Of a DNA stretch of 64,000 nucleotides, positions 50,863 to 60,343 are shown piece by piece. This DNA comes from Streptomyces sp. NRRL F-5126. GTDB lineage: Bacteria > Actinomycetota > Actinomycetes > Streptomycetales > Streptomycetaceae. The stretch is from NCBI RefSeq assembly GCF_000721265.1, contig NZ_JOFZ01000004.1, positions 186,001 through 250,000 on the forward strand. The letters are read 5' to 3'. The notes beneath the pieces are model-generated. The model saw only the letters and a list, made by a program, of their open reading frames with translations. It ran no database searches and was not told the origin of the DNA. Position 1 is the stretch's first letter; every line of letters starts with the position of its first letter. The position numbers and the translations under genes were made by a program.

Positions 50863-51258
50863 TCACGTGTGCCGGTCGCCGAACTGGAAGACGAACCCGC
50901 ACACGCCGGGGATCAGGACGCCCACACCGATGAAGAACAGCCACAGTCCCAGCGCGACACCGAGCGCCGTCACCGCGACCCCGACCGCCGTCAGCACCGG
51001 GTACGCGGTGCTCGGCGGGAAGAAGCCCAGCGGGTGACCGGCCCCGTCGGCCATGTCGCCCTCGTCGTCGTCCTCCGGCCGGGTGCCTCCCCGTCGGTAC
51101 TGGTAGGTCAGGTAGAAGGTGATCAGCGCCGCCATCAGCGCGGCAATGGTGAGCGCGGCGGTTCCGGCGGGGTCGTACGCCGACCACCATCCGTAGATCA
51201 GCGCCGACAGCGCGAAGAAGGCCGTGACACCGCCGAAGAGGATCGCCTCCCGTTTCAA
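50863..51258 (-). CDS. ctaF: cytochrome c oxidase subunit 4 (actinobacterial CtaF)
   Basis: A 131-residue membrane protein with about four helices matching actinobacterial CtaF ([58 protein letters not shown]). It starts with TTG 51258, with GGAGG eight bases upstream, and overlaps the ctaD stop (TTGA), so the two are coupled. It is an accessory subunit of the aa3 oxidase in the cytoplasmic membrane. Confidence 0.88.
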   Translation of the reverse strand: MKREAILFGGVTAFFALSALIYGWWSAYDPAGTAALTIAALMAALITFYLTYQYRRGGTRPEDDDEGDMADGAGHPLGFFPPSTAYPVLTAVGVAVTALGVALGLWLFFIGVGVLIPGVCGFVFQFGDRHT

Positions 51259-53015
51259 CGGCGGCCCTCCTCTCCTGCCGGCCGGTGCCCGGCCTCGATC
51301 TCCTTGACCTGCGGGTAGTGCAGGTCGAAGGCGGGCGACTCGGACCTGATCCTCGGCATCGTCAGGAAGTTGTGCCGCGGCGGCGGGCAGCTCGTCGCCC
51401 ACTCGAGCGAGCGGCCGAACCCCCAGGGATCGTCCTCCTCGATCCGCCGCCCGTACTGCGCCGTCTTCCAGACGTTGTACAGGAACGGCAGCGTCGACAG
51501 GCCCAGCAGGAAGGCCCCGATCGTGGAGACAGTGTTCAGTGTCGTGAACCCGTCGGCCGCCAGGTAGTCCGCGTAGCGGCGCGGCATACCCGCGGCCCCG
51601 AGCCAGTGCTGCACCAGGAAGGTCGTGTGGAAGCCCACGAAGAGCGTCCAGAAGTGGATCTTGCCGAGCCGCTCGTCCAGCATCTTGCCCGTGAACTTCG
51701 GCCACCAGAAGTAGAACCCGGCGAAGGTCGCGAACACGACCGTACCGAACAGCACGTAGTGCAGGTGCGCGACGACGAAGTACGAGTCCGTGACGTGGAA
51801 GTCGATCGGCGGCGACGCCAGCAGCACCCCCGTCAGGCCGCCGAACAGGAAGGTGACGAGGAACCCGATCGCCCACAGCATCGGGGTCTCGAACGACAGT
51901 GCGCCGTGCCACATCGTGCCGACCCAGTTGAAGAACTTCACGCCCGTCGGCACGGCGATGAGGAACGAGGCGAGCGAGAAGAACGGCAGCAGCACGGCAC
52001 CCGTCGCGTACATGTGGTGCGCCCACACGATGGCCGAGAGCCCCGTGATGGACACCGTCGCGCCGATCAGGCCCACGTACCCGAAGGTCGGCTTCCGGCT
52101 GAACACGGGGATGACCTCGGTGATGATCCCGAAGAACGGCAGCGCCACGATGTAGACCTCGGGGTGCCCGAAGAACCAGAACAGGTTCTGCCACAGCACC
52201 GCCCCGCCGTTCGCCGCGTCGAAGATGTGCGCACCGAACTTGCGGTCGGCCTCCAGGGCGAGCAGCGCCGCCGTCAGCACGGGGAAGGCGAAGAGGGCGA
52301 GGATCGACGTGAACAGAATGTTCCACGTGAAGATCGGCATCCGGAACAGCGTCATGCCCGGCGCGCGCAGGCAGATGATCGTGGTGATGAAGTTGACCGA
52401 GCCGAGGATCGTCGAGAGACCGGAGACCACGAGCCCCATCGCCCACAGGTCGCCCCCGACACCGGGGGAGTGGACCGCGCTGTTCAGGGGCGCGTACGCG
52501 AACCAGCCGAAGTCCGCGGCGCCCCCGGGGGAGAGGAACCCGGAGACGACGAGCAGGCCCCCGAACAGGAACAGCCAGTAGGTGAAGGCGTTCAGGCGCG
52601 GGAAGGCGACATCGGGCGCACCGATCTGCAACGGCATGATCGCGTTGGCGAAGCCCACGAAGGTCGGCGTCGCGAACAGCAGCAGCATGATCGTGCCGTG
52701 GATGGTGAACAGCTGGTCATACTGTTCGGACGAGACGATCTGGAGCCCGGGGCGCGCCAGTTCGGCACGCATCACCAGCGCCATGAGCCCGGCGCCGAGG
52801 AAGAAGCAGAAGGCCGTGGTCAGGTAGAGGTTCCCGATCACCTTGTGATCGGTGGTCGTCAGCCAGTTCGCCAGCCGGTTGCCCACGGGGGACGACGGGA
52901 GGCGGGCGGTGTTTCCCGGCAGCACGGGCGTGTTCGGCGGGGGCCTCTCGGTGACCCCGACGAGTTCCTGCTCGCCGCTTTCCGCCGGTGTGCCGGAGGA
53001 CTCCGCTGCTGCCAT
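51255..53015 (-). CDS. ctaD: cytochrome c oxidase subunit I
   Basis: A 586-residue aa3-type oxidase subunit I with 12 membrane helices. The CuB and heme ligands are all present: [27 protein letters not shown] and [11 protein letters not shown]. The protein reduces oxygen and pumps protons (known). ctaC (subunit II) and ctaE are absent here; only ctaF follows, so this looks like an extra copy using subunits encoded elsewhere. The N-terminal 40 residues are a variable, Pro/Glu-rich tail. The start is ATG 53015, preceded by GGGAGAG. Confidence 0.9.
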   Translation of the reverse strand: MAAAESSGTPAESGEQELVGVTERPPPNTPVLPGNTARLPSSPVGNRLANWLTTTDHKVIGNLYLTTAFCFFLGAGLMALVMRAELARPGLQIVSSEQYDQLFTIHGTIMLLLFATPTFVGFANAIMPLQIGAPDVAFPRLNAFTYWLFLFGGLLVVSGFLSPGGAADFGWFAYAPLNSAVHSPGVGGDLWAMGLVVSGLSTILGSVNFITTIICLRAPGMTLFRMPIFTWNILFTSILALFAFPVLTAALLALEADRKFGAHIFDAANGGAVLWQNLFWFFGHPEVYIVALPFFGIITEVIPVFSRKPTFGYVGLIGATVSITGLSAIVWAHHMYATGAVLLPFFSLASFLIAVPTGVKFFNWVGTMWHGALSFETPMLWAIGFLVTFLFGGLTGVLLASPPIDFHVTDSYFVVAHLHYVLFGTVVFATFAGFYFWWPKFTGKMLDERLGKIHFWTLFVGFHTTFLVQHWLGAAGMPRRYADYLAADGFTTLNTVSTIGAFLLGLSTLPFLYNVWKTAQYGRRIEEDDPWGFGRSLEWATSCPPPRHNFLTMPRIRSESPAFDLHYPQVKEIEAGHRPAGEEGRR

Positions 53016-53141
53016 CCACTCTCCCGGGTGTCTGTTCGCGCGCGTACGGTGTGCCGCCGCAGACACCGCGTAGGTAGCCCGGCCCGCCCGAACCAAACAT
53101 GAATTCATTCGAAGAGACCAGAGGAATCGCCGTCGGTCCGG

Positions 53142-53513
53142 TCAGGACCCCGCATGGCCGCGTGCCCGGCGGGCGCGCTCCTGCGCCTCGTGACCGGCCG
53201 CCTCGTGACCGGCCGCCTCGTGCAGTGCGGCGGCCGTCGCCGTGTCGCCGGCCGCGGCGAGGCCCGCGACGGCGATCCCGTACCCGGCACAGGCGCACCC
53301 CGCGAGGAGCAGCCCGCCGCCGACGGTGGCCGCCGCCCTGCTCCGTCCTCCCCACAGGACCGTGCCCGCCGCGCCCGTGAGTGCCAGCACCCGTGCCGCC
53401 CGCAGCAGGGTCCGCGCCCTGACATCGCGGGGAGCACGGTGCACGGGGCAGAGGCGGCCGGGGGCGCCGAGACCCACGCCGCGTGAAGTCGTCGTCCGGC
53501 CAGGATCGTCCAT
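53142..53513 (-). CDS. small membrane protein, possibly an NrfD-like C-terminal fragment
   Basis: A 123-codon frame with one or two hydrophobic segments (LTGAAGTVLWGG, TVGGGLLLAGCACAGYGIAV) and a C-terminal repeat HEAAGHEAAGHEAQ. The middle recalls the last helix of NrfD-type subunits, so this could be a worn-down fragment of such a gene, but the similarity is weak. Start and reality are uncertain. Confidence 0.35.
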   Translation of the reverse strand: MDDPGRTTTSRGVGLGAPGRLCPVHRAPRDVRARTLLRAARVLALTGAAGTVLWGGRSRAAATVGGGLLLAGCACAGYGIAVAGLAAAGDTATAAALHEAAGHEAAGHEAQERARRARGHAGS

Positions 53514-53647
53514 GGAACGCCCACCCTCGTCTCGCCCGTGCTCCGTGCGCCGTCACACCCGTCCGGGGAGCCGGATACCCCGATCGCGTGACCTGACGCC
53601 TCGTCGGATGGGCGAGCCGCGAAGGGGTGTCTCGGCGCGCCGTGGCG

Positions 53648-54262
53648 TCAGCGGACGGGCGCGATCCTGATGGCGGCCACCGTTCCCCCGCCCTCCACAC
53701 GCACCGTCCCCGCGCCCTCCTGACGGACGCAGTCGAGCCTGCCGAGCGGCGTGGCGTCCTGTCCTGCGACGATGAGGCGCAGCCCGCCCGAGAGAGCCAT
53801 CACCAGCAGCGTCTCCTCCCGTGCACACGCCAGGCCGCACCGGCCGTCGACCGGGAGGACCGACACGTCGGCAGCCGCGTGCCCCTCACGCGTCATCACG
53901 TTCATGTCCCGTGCGGGGCCGCCGGGCAGCCGGCAGCCCGTGGCGGCCGCGCCGGGGAAGGCGAAGGGAGTGAGGGGTTCGAGCCGGTGGGGCGTGCCGT
54001 CCACCGTGAGCACCATGCCCGCACCGTCCACGAGAGTGATCACGCGAGCGATACCGGGGAAGGCGGAGAAGGGGCCCTCCGAGGCGACGTCCGCGACGCT
54101 GACCCGCCAGTCGAAGGCCTCGGCGGCCCGGGGTGCCGACGCCGCGGCTCCGGCGGTTCCCGCATCGGGGAACGTGGCCGACGCGACCTCCCGGGTGGTG
54201 CCGCCGCCGTTCTTCCAGGGCATGGTGCGGTAGTCGTCCCAGCGCAGCACAGCGGTGGACAT
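53648..54262 (-). CDS. HutD/Ves family protein
   Basis: A 204-residue bicupin matching HutD/Ves (LRWDDYRTMPWKNGGGTTRE, FDWRVSVADVASEGPFSAFP, GIARVITLVDGAGM, RDMNVMTR). HutD is associated with histidine utilisation, and Ves with cold-induced growth in E. coli, but the biochemical role is unsettled. No hut genes are nearby. It is transcribed towards the ctaDF genes and away from nothing obvious. Confidence 0.83.
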   Translation of the reverse strand: MSTAVLRWDDYRTMPWKNGGGTTREVASATFPDAGTAGAAASAPRAAEAFDWRVSVADVASEGPFSAFPGIARVITLVDGAGMVLTVDGTPHRLEPLTPFAFPGAAATGCRLPGGPARDMNVMTREGHAAADVSVLPVDGRCGLACAREETLLVMALSGGLRLIVAGQDATPLGRLDCVRQEGAGTVRVEGGGTVAAIRIAPVR

Positions 54263-54398
54263 CGTCGCGCCCGCCTCCCTCTCCCGGCCCGTCGCGGTGG
54301 CTTCGCGCCCCGGCCGTCATGATCACCGGGACGCCGTGGCCAGCATAGGCGCCGGGCCGGCCGGCCTCCGCGGGCGGTGGCCGCCGGCCACGACAGGC

Positions 54399-55910
54399 CT
54401 ACCGCGTCCCGGCCAGCACCTCGGCGGCGGCGACGCCCGAGGCGGCCGTGGCGCCCAGGGTGCAGATCCGCACGGCCCCGGGGGCGGACGCGCCCGGCAG
54501 GCCCATCTCCACCACGACGGCGTCGGGGCGGGCCGAGGAGAGCTCCGCCAGGGCCCGGGCCATCCAGGGATGCCGGGCCGCGTCCCGGACGACGACGACC
54601 AGTGGACGCCCCGACGCCGGCGCCAGCGCGTGGTCGGCCAGGAACGTGGAGCCGTCAAGCAACTCGTCCTGGTGCGCGCGGACGGACGTGGTGCCCGGCA
54701 GACGCTCGCGCAGCGGCGCGGCCACCCCCCACGGCGTCTCCTTGGCGATCGCCAGGTTCGTGGCCGGCACGAGCTCCACCACGTGGGGAGCGGCGGCCAG
54801 CGGAAGGGCATCCTTTGACGGGCCGCTCAGCCTGACGGCCCGCCGCGCGGCGGCGTAGCCGATGTCGCCGCTGACCGGGTCGACCGGGACTCCCCGGCCG
54901 AGGGCCGCCGCCCAGTCGGCGAACGCCCTGACACGGCCCGCGGCCCCGGCGAGGCGCTCCTCGGCGAGGGCACCCGAGGCGACGGCCCCGACGAGCGACT
55001 CGACGAGGAGTTCCGTGGTGGCCTCCTCGGCGCTCTCGCCGCCCACGCAGATAGCGTCCACCCCTGCGTCGACGGCACGGACCGTGGCGCCACCGATGCC
55101 GTAGAGGTCCGTGACGGCGCCCATCTCGATGGCGTCGCTGACGACCAGGCCGTCGAAGCCGAGCTCTTCCCGCAGCAGGCCGACGAGGATGCGGCGGCTG
55201 AGGGTGGCCGGCAGGCCGGCGTCGTACGCGGGGACGAGGAGGTGGCCGCTCATGACCGCGCGCACGCCCGCCTCCATGGCCGCCGCGAACGGGGGCAGCG
55301 CCTGGGCGGCGATCTCGTCGAGGCTCGCGTCGTAACTGGGCAGCCCGTGGTGGGAGTCGACGGCGACGTCGCCGTGGCCGGGGAAGTGCTTGGCGCAGGC
55401 GGCGACTCCCGCTGACTGGAGCCCCTTGATCCAGGCCCCGGTGTGGCGGGAGACGACCTTCGGGTCGGCGCCGAAGGACCGCACGCCGATGACCGGGTTG
55501 TCCGGGTTGGAGTTGACGTCGGCGCTCGGCGCGTAGTCGAGGCTCACGCCCGCAGCGTGGAGCTGCCGGCCCAGGTCGCGCGCGACGGACTCGGTCAGCT
55601 CGACGTCGTCGACCGATCCGAGCGCGAAGCTGCCGGGCCGGGTCGAGCCGGTCGCCGACTCGATGCGGGTGACGTCGCCCGCCTCCTCGTCGATCGCGAT
55701 GACCAACGAGGGGTTCTCGGCGCGCAGCTGCGCGGTGAGGCGGGCGACCTGGGCGGGGGAGGCGATGTTGCGGGTGAACAGGACAACCGATGACAGGCCG
55801 TCACCGATCGCACGCAGGACCCAGTCGGGAGCCTCGGTGCCCACGAACCCCGGCTGCAGGACGGACAGGGCGAGTCGCCGCAGCCCCTTGCTGTGCTTGC
55901 TGGAGGACAT
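54399..55910 (-). CDS. GH3 beta-N-acetylhexosaminidase (NagZ-like)
   Basis: A 503-residue GH3 enzyme without a signal peptide, so cytoplasmic. The NagZ-type motifs are clear: IAIDEEAGDVTRI, KHFPGHGDVAVDSHHGLP (the His/Asp dyad loop specific to N-acetylglucosaminidases) and the nucleophile Asp in LVVSDAIEMGAV. A C-terminal alpha/beta domain (about 370-503) is present. It should cleave N-acetylglucosamine from chitobiose or wall fragments. DasR-like palindromes lie 50-83 bases upstream, consistent with control by GlcNAc (inference). Confidence 0.88.
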   Translation of the reverse strand: MSSSKHSKGLRRLALSVLQPGFVGTEAPDWVLRAIGDGLSSVVLFTRNIASPAQVARLTAQLRAENPSLVIAIDEEAGDVTRIESATGSTRPGSFALGSVDDVELTESVARDLGRQLHAAGVSLDYAPSADVNSNPDNPVIGVRSFGADPKVVSRHTGAWIKGLQSAGVAACAKHFPGHGDVAVDSHHGLPSYDASLDEIAAQALPPFAAAMEAGVRAVMSGHLLVPAYDAGLPATLSRRILVGLLREELGFDGLVVSDAIEMGAVTDLYGIGGATVRAVDAGVDAICVGGESAEEATTELLVESLVGAVASGALAEERLAGAAGRVRAFADWAAALGRGVPVDPVSGDIGYAAARRAVRLSGPSKDALPLAAAPHVVELVPATNLAIAKETPWGVAAPLRERLPGTTSVRAHQDELLDGSTFLADHALAPASGRPLVVVVRDAARHPWMARALAELSSARPDAVVVEMGLPGASAPGAVRICTLGATAASGVAAAEVLAGTR

Positions 55911-55959
55911 CCACCGGGCCTTCCGGACAGTGCGTGCGTGTCGATCACAGCGGGTGTGA

Positions 55960-55993
55960 TTGGTACGGTCCAAGGGATGTTGGCCTAGGCCAA
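55960..55993. promoter_or_regulatory. pair of DasR-like (dre) palindromes upstream of the GH3 gene
   Basis: TTGGTACGGTCCAA (55960-55973, imperfect) and TTGGCCTAGGCCAA (55980-55993, a perfect 14-bp palindrome with the CTAG core). The DasR consensus is close to TGGTCTAGACCA (known), so the second differs at the two symmetric positions flanking CTAG. Confidence 0.55.
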
Positions 55994-56260
55994 TCTGCGG
56001 TGTCAAGGCCATGTCCTCTCCTCGCGTCCGTGCCCGGTCGACGCATCGCGCAGGTCGCGTAACGGCCGTGTCGTCGCACGTCCGGTGGGGTGCCGGTGAC
56101 GAAAGGGAGGGATGGTCCCGTGCGGCCGGGGCGGCGCCGGCCGCGTGCGGGGCGGGCGGGACGCCGCCCGCCGTTGCCGCCTGCGTCACCTCTTCGCCGC
56201 TCTGCGTGAACACTGTGGCAATGCCCGTTTTTCAACCCCCGGTTACCGGCGAGTCCGGTA

Positions 56261-56290
56261 TTGACAGGCTCCGTTGGTCTAGTCCATTTT
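56261..56290 (+). promoter_or_regulatory. promoter candidate with overlapping DasR-like site
   Basis: TTGACA (56261-56266) is followed by TTGGTCTAGTCCAT (56274-56287), which matches the dre core TGGTCTAGACCA at 11 of 12 positions, and by an AT-rich CATTTTAG. A repressor there would cover the promoter of the downstream operon. Confidence 0.6.
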
Positions 56291-56733
56291 AGTGATGCGT
56301 GAGCGGAACGAGTAGCGGATGGGACAACCCGCCTTGCCGCTCACGCCAGTTGGCCTGGCACCACGTCGTCACAGCGGGTGTCTGCGGTCACTGAGGGGGC
56401 ACCACGTGCAACAGGCAAGGGCGAGGGGCAAGATGCTGGTGCTGTATTCGCGGAGGACCACAGTTCCCACGAGCGGACCGGTGCCACAGGCCTGCGTCCC
56501 ACCCGGCCTCGACGCCCGTCTTCCGTCCGTCACCTGACCCGACCCGACCCCACAACCCCCGTCCGTCCGCCGTGCCCCGGGCACCCGCCGGCGGACGTGT
56601 CACCACGGCCCCTTCCGACGCGGACCGGCGTGCCCGCGCACCACCGGGCGCCCCGGCGCGTGCGCACGGACGCGGCAGCGGGGCGCTGCGCCCCGCCCAG
56701 AACAAGTCGCCACTCAAGCCTTGGAGCGATCGC

Positions 56734-57786
56734 ATGACGGCATCCGACTACCTGTACCGAGCATCCTCGGACGTCCCGTACTTCAGCTCGGACGCCGACA
56801 CCTACCTGGCGAGGACGCCGCTGCGCGAACTCACCAAGACGCGCGAGCTCAGGGTGCTGTCCGAGGAGGACTTCGCCTTCTGGCAGACCTACGGCCACAT
56901 CGTGGTGAAGCAGGCCATCCCGGCCGACGCCGCCAAGAAGCTGCTCGACTTCGCCTGGGACTTCCAGGGCCTCGACCCGGAGCGCCCCGAAACCTGGTAC
57001 GAGGAGCGGGAGTACCGCTCCGACCTCGACCGCGAGCTGCACATCTACGGCTTCGTCGAGGCCTACCAGCACCAGCTCATCTGGGACAGCCGCCAGGCCC
57101 AGCGGGTCTACGACGCGTTCGTCGACCTGTGGGACTGCGAAGAGCTCTGGGTGACCCTCGACCGGCTCAACCTGAACCCGCCCAACATCAAGACCCGCGA
57201 CCGCGCGCTCATACCCACCACCGAGCGCGGCTTCGACATCAAGCTCCACTGGGACATCGACTCCACGCTCGGCGTGCTGCCGCAGCGGGTGCAGGGCATC
57301 ATCGCCCTCAACGACACCAAGCCCGACCACGGCGGGTTCCAGTGCAACCCGGAGCTCTTCCGCCACTTCGACCGGTGGAAGGTCGACCAGCCCGCCGACC
57401 GCGACCCGATCCGCCCCACCTACGACAGCGACGAATTCCCGGTGGTGCGCCCGGACCTGGAGGCAGGCGACCTGCTGCTGTGGAACGGAGCGCTCGCCCA
57501 CGGCGTGGCGCCGAACGTCTCGGGCGGCGGCGTGCGCGCGGTCCAGTACCTCTCGATGATGCCCGCGCTGGAGTCGCACGAGGAACTGCGGCGCTCCCGG
57601 GTCGCCTCGTGGCGCGACCTGAGCACGCCGGAGTGGAACAAGACACTGCTCGGCGACGCCGCCCGGCACGAGTCCCTGCGCTACGGCAGGGCCGAGCTGA
57701 GCGACCTCGGTGCCAAGCTGCTCGGCCTGAAGTCGTGGAGCGGGCGGCCGTTCGACGAGCAGGCCGCCGACTCCGCCGGGGCGTGA
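56734..57786 (+). CDS. PhyH-family Fe(II)/2-oxoglutarate-type dioxygenase
   Basis: A 350-residue member of the phytanoyl-CoA dioxygenase family. The iron triad is His172 and Asp174 (LHWDID) and His256 (LAHGVAPN), with the 2-oxoglutarate-binding Arg268 (GGGVRAVQYLSM) in place. An N-terminal YGHIVVKQAIP is typical of PhyH enzymes. It probably hydroxylates an amino-acid-like or small-molecule substrate (inference from family and operon). GGAG lies eight bases before ATG 56734. It is the first gene of a five-gene operon in which every junction overlaps or nearly touches. Confidence 0.82.
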   Translation: MTASDYLYRASSDVPYFSSDADTYLARTPLRELTKTRELRVLSEEDFAFWQTYGHIVVKQAIPADAAKKLLDFAWDFQGLDPERPETWYEEREYRSDLDRELHIYGFVEAYQHQLIWDSRQAQRVYDAFVDLWDCEELWVTLDRLNLNPPNIKTRDRALIPTTERGFDIKLHWDIDSTLGVLPQRVQGIIALNDTKPDHGGFQCNPELFRHFDRWKVDQPADRDPIRPTYDSDEFPVVRPDLEAGDLLLWNGALAHGVAPNVSGGGVRAVQYLSMMPALESHEELRRSRVASWRDLSTPEWNKTLLGDAARHESLRYGRAELSDLGAKLLGLKSWSGRPFDEQAADSAGA

Positions 57787-57788
57787 GA

Positions 57789-59120
57789 ATGCGCCGGATC
57801 TGTCTGACACTCCCCACCAACAGGGAATGCGGGGCGACGATCGCCGCCATCGGCGACGAGGCCGCCTACGCCGCCGAACACTTCGGCGTCGAGGTCCACC
57901 TGCTGATCCTGGACTCCTGCGAGCCCGGCGTGTTCGCCGAGCACGCACGGATCGCGCACGAGAGCTCCAGGCCGCCCGGCGTCGTCGTGCACCACCTCGA
58001 CGAGGCGCACCAGCGTGACTTCCTGCGGCGCGTGATCGACCGCGCCAGCGTCACGAAGCCCGACCTGATGCTCGACCTCATGCTGCCGTCCGCGGTCTCC
58101 TACGGCGCCTGCACCAACCGGGCGTTCCTGATCGCCGCCGCACTCGGCTGCGAGTCCGTGCACCGCAGGGACTCGGACAGCCGCTACCAGGAGCTGGACG
58201 GCGAGCCCGTCTTCCCCGTCCACCACGAGCTGCGCTCGCTCGGCAAGCGCGCGGTCGACGCGGCGGACGGCGTCGGCGACAGCGACCTCGACCCCCGGCT
58301 CGGGCACAGGCCGGTGACGATGGTGGCCGGCTCCTTCGTGGGCGAACTCTCCGTCGACATCGCGGAGATCGAGCGGCTCGACCGCGACGTCTACTACGAC
58401 GTGGTCAGCCTGTGGGCGCCCGTCGAGTGGTCCGACGAGCAGAAGCGCGACCTCGTCGACGAGTCCTTCCGCGGCGCCGGCACCGAAGCGTTCACCGGCG
58501 ACCACTCCACACTGACCGTGGTGGACCCGATGCGGGTCGACATGTGCAACATCAGCTTCCACGGTGTGCACGAACGCGTGCCGCTGCCGCCCGCGACCGA
58601 CACCATCGGCAGTGACTACTTCCTGATGCACCTCGTGCACGACGCGGCGCTGCCCGGCGTGCTCCACAACCGCAACATCGTCAACTTCTACACGGGCGAA
58701 CGCAGGACGGACCAGGGCTTCGCCGCCTACCAGACGCGCTTCGTGAAGTTCTTCCTGTCCATGCTCTACTTCAACCACCTCTACGACGCGATGGCGCGCA
58801 CCGGTGACGCCCTCCTCGACGACGGGCTCCGGGTACGCGCCGGGGCACTCGCCGAACTCGTCAGGGACAGCACCCTGCTCGACCGGTCCGAGAACATCGA
58901 GCGCCTCGACCGGCTCGACGCCGCCTACCGGAAACTGGGCGGCCGGTACGCCGGGTTCGCCGAGAGCCTCGTGCCGCGCCGCGAGCGTCTGCTCGACGAG
59001 GCCAGGCAGGACATCGAAGACTTCGCACTCCTGATCGAAGCATGGGAGCCGCTGATGGACGCGAGCAGGACCACCCACCTCGCCCCGGCCCCCGGCCGGC
59101 CGGCCCGAGATCACCGATGA
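57789..59120 (+). CDS. glycosyltransferase-like protein (possibly DUF6271)
   Basis: A 443-residue protein not clearly assigned. The first 130 residues look like a GT-A nucleotide-sugar fold: MRRICLTLPTNRECGATIAA, a Rossmann-like VEVHLLILDSCEPG, and a DxD-type metal motif at 128-130 (VHRRDSDSRY). The C-terminal half is helical (FFLSMLYFNHLYDAMARTGD, ERLDRLDAAYRKLGG). I associate it with the uncharacterised DUF6271 group but cannot confirm that. ATG 57789 follows the PhyH stop by two bases; GTG 57783 overlapping that stop is an alternative. It probably modifies the operon's product. Confidence 0.6.
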   Translation: MRRICLTLPTNRECGATIAAIGDEAAYAAEHFGVEVHLLILDSCEPGVFAEHARIAHESSRPPGVVVHHLDEAHQRDFLRRVIDRASVTKPDLMLDLMLPSAVSYGACTNRAFLIAAALGCESVHRRDSDSRYQELDGEPVFPVHHELRSLGKRAVDAADGVGDSDLDPRLGHRPVTMVAGSFVGELSVDIAEIERLDRDVYYDVVSLWAPVEWSDEQKRDLVDESFRGAGTEAFTGDHSTLTVVDPMRVDMCNISFHGVHERVPLPPATDTIGSDYFLMHLVHDAALPGVLHNRNIVNFYTGERRTDQGFAAYQTRFVKFFLSMLYFNHLYDAMARTGDALLDDGLRVRAGALAELVRDSTLLDRSENIERLDRLDAAYRKLGGRYAGFAESLVPRRERLLDEARQDIEDFALLIEAWEPLMDASRTTHLAPAPGRPARDHR

Positions 59121-60343
59121 CGCGCGACAGACCGCCCCTCCTGGCAGCGCTGGCCGCCGCACCGCAGGACCGCGTCGTCTACGACCTCACCGGGATCGAG
59201 GAGGGCTACGACACCCTGGTGCGCGAACTCCCGGACGTCGCCGTCCGGTTCGCCATGAAGGCCTGCCCCGTCGACGAGGTGCTCGCGTGTCTCGCCGCGA
59301 GGGGCTCGGGGTTCGACGCGGCGAGCCCGCAGGAGATCGTCCAGGCGATCAGGACGGGCGTGCCGCTCACGCGCATCCACTACGGCAACACCATCAAGTC
59401 CGACGCCAACATCGCCGACGCCTACCGCCTCGGCATCAGGGACTTCGCCACCGACAGCCTGGCGGACGTACGGGCGATAGCCGAACACGCCCCGGGCGCC
59501 CGGGTGTTCTGCCGACTGGCCACCGACGGGGACGGCGCCCTGTGGGGGCTCAGCAACAAGTACGGCTGCTCCGCGGCGGACGCGGTACGCGTGATGACGG
59601 CGGCGAAGGAGTCGGGACTCGTCCCCGCCGGCCTGTCCGTGCACGTCGGCTCGCAGCAGATGACGGCGGAGGCCTGGCACGCCGCCTTCGAGCGGCTCGC
59701 CGACGTCGCCACCGCCCTGCTCCGGCGCGGCACGCGCCTCGGCCACATCAACCTCGGCGGCGGCCTGCCTGCGACCGGCTACCTCGACCAGCACGGCAGG
59801 CCGCTCGAACCGCCGACCGACAAGATCTTCGCCGTGATCCGCGAAGGCATGCAGCGGCTGCGCGAACTGTGCGGCCGGCACCTCGACTTCATGGTGGAAC
59901 CGGGCCGCTACCTCGTCGCCGACCACGGTGCCATCCGGGCACACGTGGCGCGGCTGACCGCGCGCGAGAAGCTGAACGGCGAGCGGCACCACTGGCTCTA
60001 CCTGAGCTGCGGCAAGTTCAACGGCCTCTACGAGATGGACGCGCTGCAGTACCGCGTCGTCTTCCCCTCGCACCAGGGCGCCGAGACAGTGCCTGCCGTG
60101 ATCGCGGGACCCACCTGCGACAGCGACGACGCCTACGCGTACGACCGCGGCCTCGTCCAGGTGCCGCGCGAGGCCGCCTCGGGAGACCCCGTGTGGGTGC
60201 TGTCCTGCGGCGCCTACGCGACCAGCTACACCACGCAGGGATTCAACGGCTTCTCCCCACTGCCCGTCGCCTTCGTACGCGGCGGCGCAGACCCGGGTGG
60301 CGCCACGGGCCGGCTCCGGGTGGCCGCGGAGGGCGTCCGGTAG
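59117..60343 (+). CDS. PLP-dependent ornithine/lysine-type decarboxylase (fold type III)
   Basis: A 408-residue alanine-racemase-fold decarboxylase. The PLP lysine is Lys48 (RFAMKACP), with HVGS (176-179), the phosphate-binding GGGLP (214-218), EPGRYL (261-266) and the second-subunit catalytic GPTCDSDD with Cys334/Asp335. The C-D-S motif fits ornithine/lysine decarboxylases better than diaminopimelate decarboxylase. It should convert a basic amino acid, possibly a hydroxylated one, to a di- or polyamine. It overlaps the previous gene by four bases (ATGA). Confidence 0.85.
   Translation: MTRDRPPLLAALAAAPQDRVVYDLTGIEEGYDTLVRELPDVAVRFAMKACPVDEVLACLAARGSGFDAASPQEIVQAIRTGVPLTRIHYGNTIKSDANIADAYRLGIRDFATDSLADVRAIAEHAPGARVFCRLATDGDGALWGLSNKYGCSAADAVRVMTAAKESGLVPAGLSVHVGSQQMTAEAWHAAFERLADVATALLRRGTRLGHINLGGGLPATGYLDQHGRPLEPPTDKIFAVIREGMQRLRELCGRHLDFMVEPGRYLVADHGAIRAHVARLTAREKLNGERHHWLYLSCGKFNGLYEMDALQYRVVFPSHQGAETVPAVIAGPTCDSDDAYAYDRGLVQVPREAASGDPVWVLSCGAYATSYTTQGFNGFSPLPVAFVRGGADPGGATGRLRVAAEGVR

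Larger units (their letters stand above)
55911..56733. other. 823-bp divergent regulatory region upstream of the five-gene operon
   Basis: It holds DasR-like palindromes at 55960-55993 and 56274-56287, a TTGACA at 56261-56266, and a 446-base leader before the first operon gene. One weak short frame (GTG 56406 to stop 56537, 43 residues, preceded by GAGGGGG) could be a leader peptide but has no recognisable features. Confidence 0.55.

Noticed and set aside
51285..53102. A 605-codon plus-strand frame
   Set aside because: It is antisense to ctaD, which has all heme and copper ligands. The frame has a typical Glu/Arg/His-rich shadow composition.
53142..53513. A complete NrfD-type membrane subunit
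   Set aside because: Only one short hydrophobic block resembles NrfD; length and motifs are missing, so it is kept only as a low-confidence frame.
57681..59162. A 493-codon minus-strand frame across the five-gene operon
   Set aside because: It opposes the glycosyltransferase-like gene, whose frame is coupled to its neighbours and shows protein-like motifs; the antisense frame shows none.
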